A model generated the notes under the pieces. That model had not been told where the DNA came from. It saw only the letters and a list, made by a program, of their open reading frames with translations, and did not search any database. A stretch of DNA of 64,000 nt, from the NCBI GenBank assembly GCA_948567375.1, contig OX419762.1, positions 31,078,608-31,142,607 of the forward strand. The letters are read 5' to 3'. Within the stretch, counting starts at the first letter, position 1, and each line of letters opens with the position of its first letter. Positions 63,324 to 64,000 of this stretch are shown here, piece by piece. Source of the stretch: Lunularia cruciata. Taxonomy: Eukaryota; Streptophyta; Marchantiopsida; Lunulariales; Lunulariaceae. Both the position numbers and the translations under genes were made by a program.

Positions 63324-64000
63324 ATGTTTGCATCGAGAGAACAACGGGAAGAGAGAGCTCGAAGACGAGCACTTCAGCGTGAAGAAGACAAATGTCTGAA
63401 CGTCCCATCCACCATGGACAAAACTGAACAAGAGGCATTGGATTTTCAACTTCTTCATGAAGTTCAAGAAGCCTTGCAAGAACTTGATCACAAGAAATGC
63501 AAAGGCGGTTGGCAAGGCTATTTTGCATCTCCCTCTTTGTCCAAGAAGAAGAAAGAATCAAGTGGGCAAAAATATGCCTTGCAGCCCCGTACACCAACTT
63601 CCCCTAGAGATGTAAAGGAAGTTGTGTCCTTGAAGAACTTTGTTTGAGAAAAGACAGCACAAACACTTACTAAAGACGAGTGTCAATATCTTCTACAAAT
63701 GATTCCTTGATTGTCTCGAAGGAATTTTGAAGAACCAATCAAAGGTGTTGATCCTGAATCTTCCACTCGGGTTGAAATTGACACTCTCATAGTAGAAATT
63801 GTTGAAGAAGACCCCACCTTGAATTTGACAAATTGGAACCCCTGGGCTGACAATACGGCGTCGATACCAACCAATCCTTCAGTTCCGTCAAGTTCACCAC
63901 TTCTTCAGCCGATCCCAGTGCATCGAACAATGACTTTGTTGCCTATCACCCAACACGCCTATCAGAAGTATAAGGGGACAGAACAAGACAAAGACCCCAA
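63324..64000 (+). pseudogene. Z-f gag, start only, runs off the window
   Basis: It starts MFASREQREERARRRALQRE and matches the Z-c gag, including DFQLLHEVQEALQELDHKKC and GWQGYFASPSLSKKKKESSG. A TGA at 63,646-63,648 stops the frame, and sequence homologous to the Z-c gag continues (RRNFEEPIKGVDPESST) to the window edge. The capsid and knuckles would lie beyond 64,000. Confidence 0.75.

Overview
This is repeat-dense land-plant nuclear DNA. I see no intact host gene, no rRNA or tRNA gene and no bacterial feature. The evidence for a plant is the chromodomain Ty3/gypsy elements, primer-binding sites complementary to the 3' end of tRNA-Asp, and a short block of the plant telomere unit CCCTAAA. The long LTRs and deep nesting fit a large genome such as a gymnosperm or fern, but the sequence alone does not decide the species. 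Element letters are local labels: W, A, Z, X, U, V and Y.

Left part (1-27,607). After about 3 kb without a recognisable gene, a very old minus-strand Ty3/gypsy element, W, spans roughly 3 to 27.6 kb. It carries gag, reverse transcriptase (RT), RNase H, integrase and a decayed PHD finger at the end of pol. W has been split by later insertions. A1 (3,083-5,262) sits in its 3' LTR. A2 (8,400-15,407) sits inside its RT, and removing A2 with one 4-bp target duplication restores the RT frame. Element U (17,933-24,691) sits between gag and RT. A2 was itself hit by two Z copies (Z-a and solo LTR Z-b), and U has lost its gag to a minisatellite-rich sequence, X1.

Middle part (27,614-42,388). V is a minus-strand chromovirus with a 425-bp LTR. 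The region upstream of its TATA box holds eight GAAnnTTC palindromes, which looks like a heat-shock-element array. Z-d and Z-c follow, both minus strand. Z-c is a shortened element (LTR, primer site, gag, LTR) with pol deleted, and its 3' LTR was hit by the 3.26-kb element X2.

Right part (42,389-64,000). Y1 and the 5'-truncated Y2 are plus-strand Ty3/gypsy elements with 692-bp LTRs, and they interrupt the plus-strand element Z-e. A 1-kb unassigned segment follows. Z-f then begins with a whole 5' LTR, a primer site and gag, and runs off the window.

The most unusual system is Z. Its LTR is about 3.5-3.8 kb and contains a long open frame of about 850 codons, called URF here. URF has a globular middle, an acidic stretch, a long coiled coil and a conserved tail. 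Because URF lies inside the LTR, every full element would carry two copies and every solo LTR keeps one. All URF copies here are broken, so what can be seen is a conserved architecture and not a working gene.
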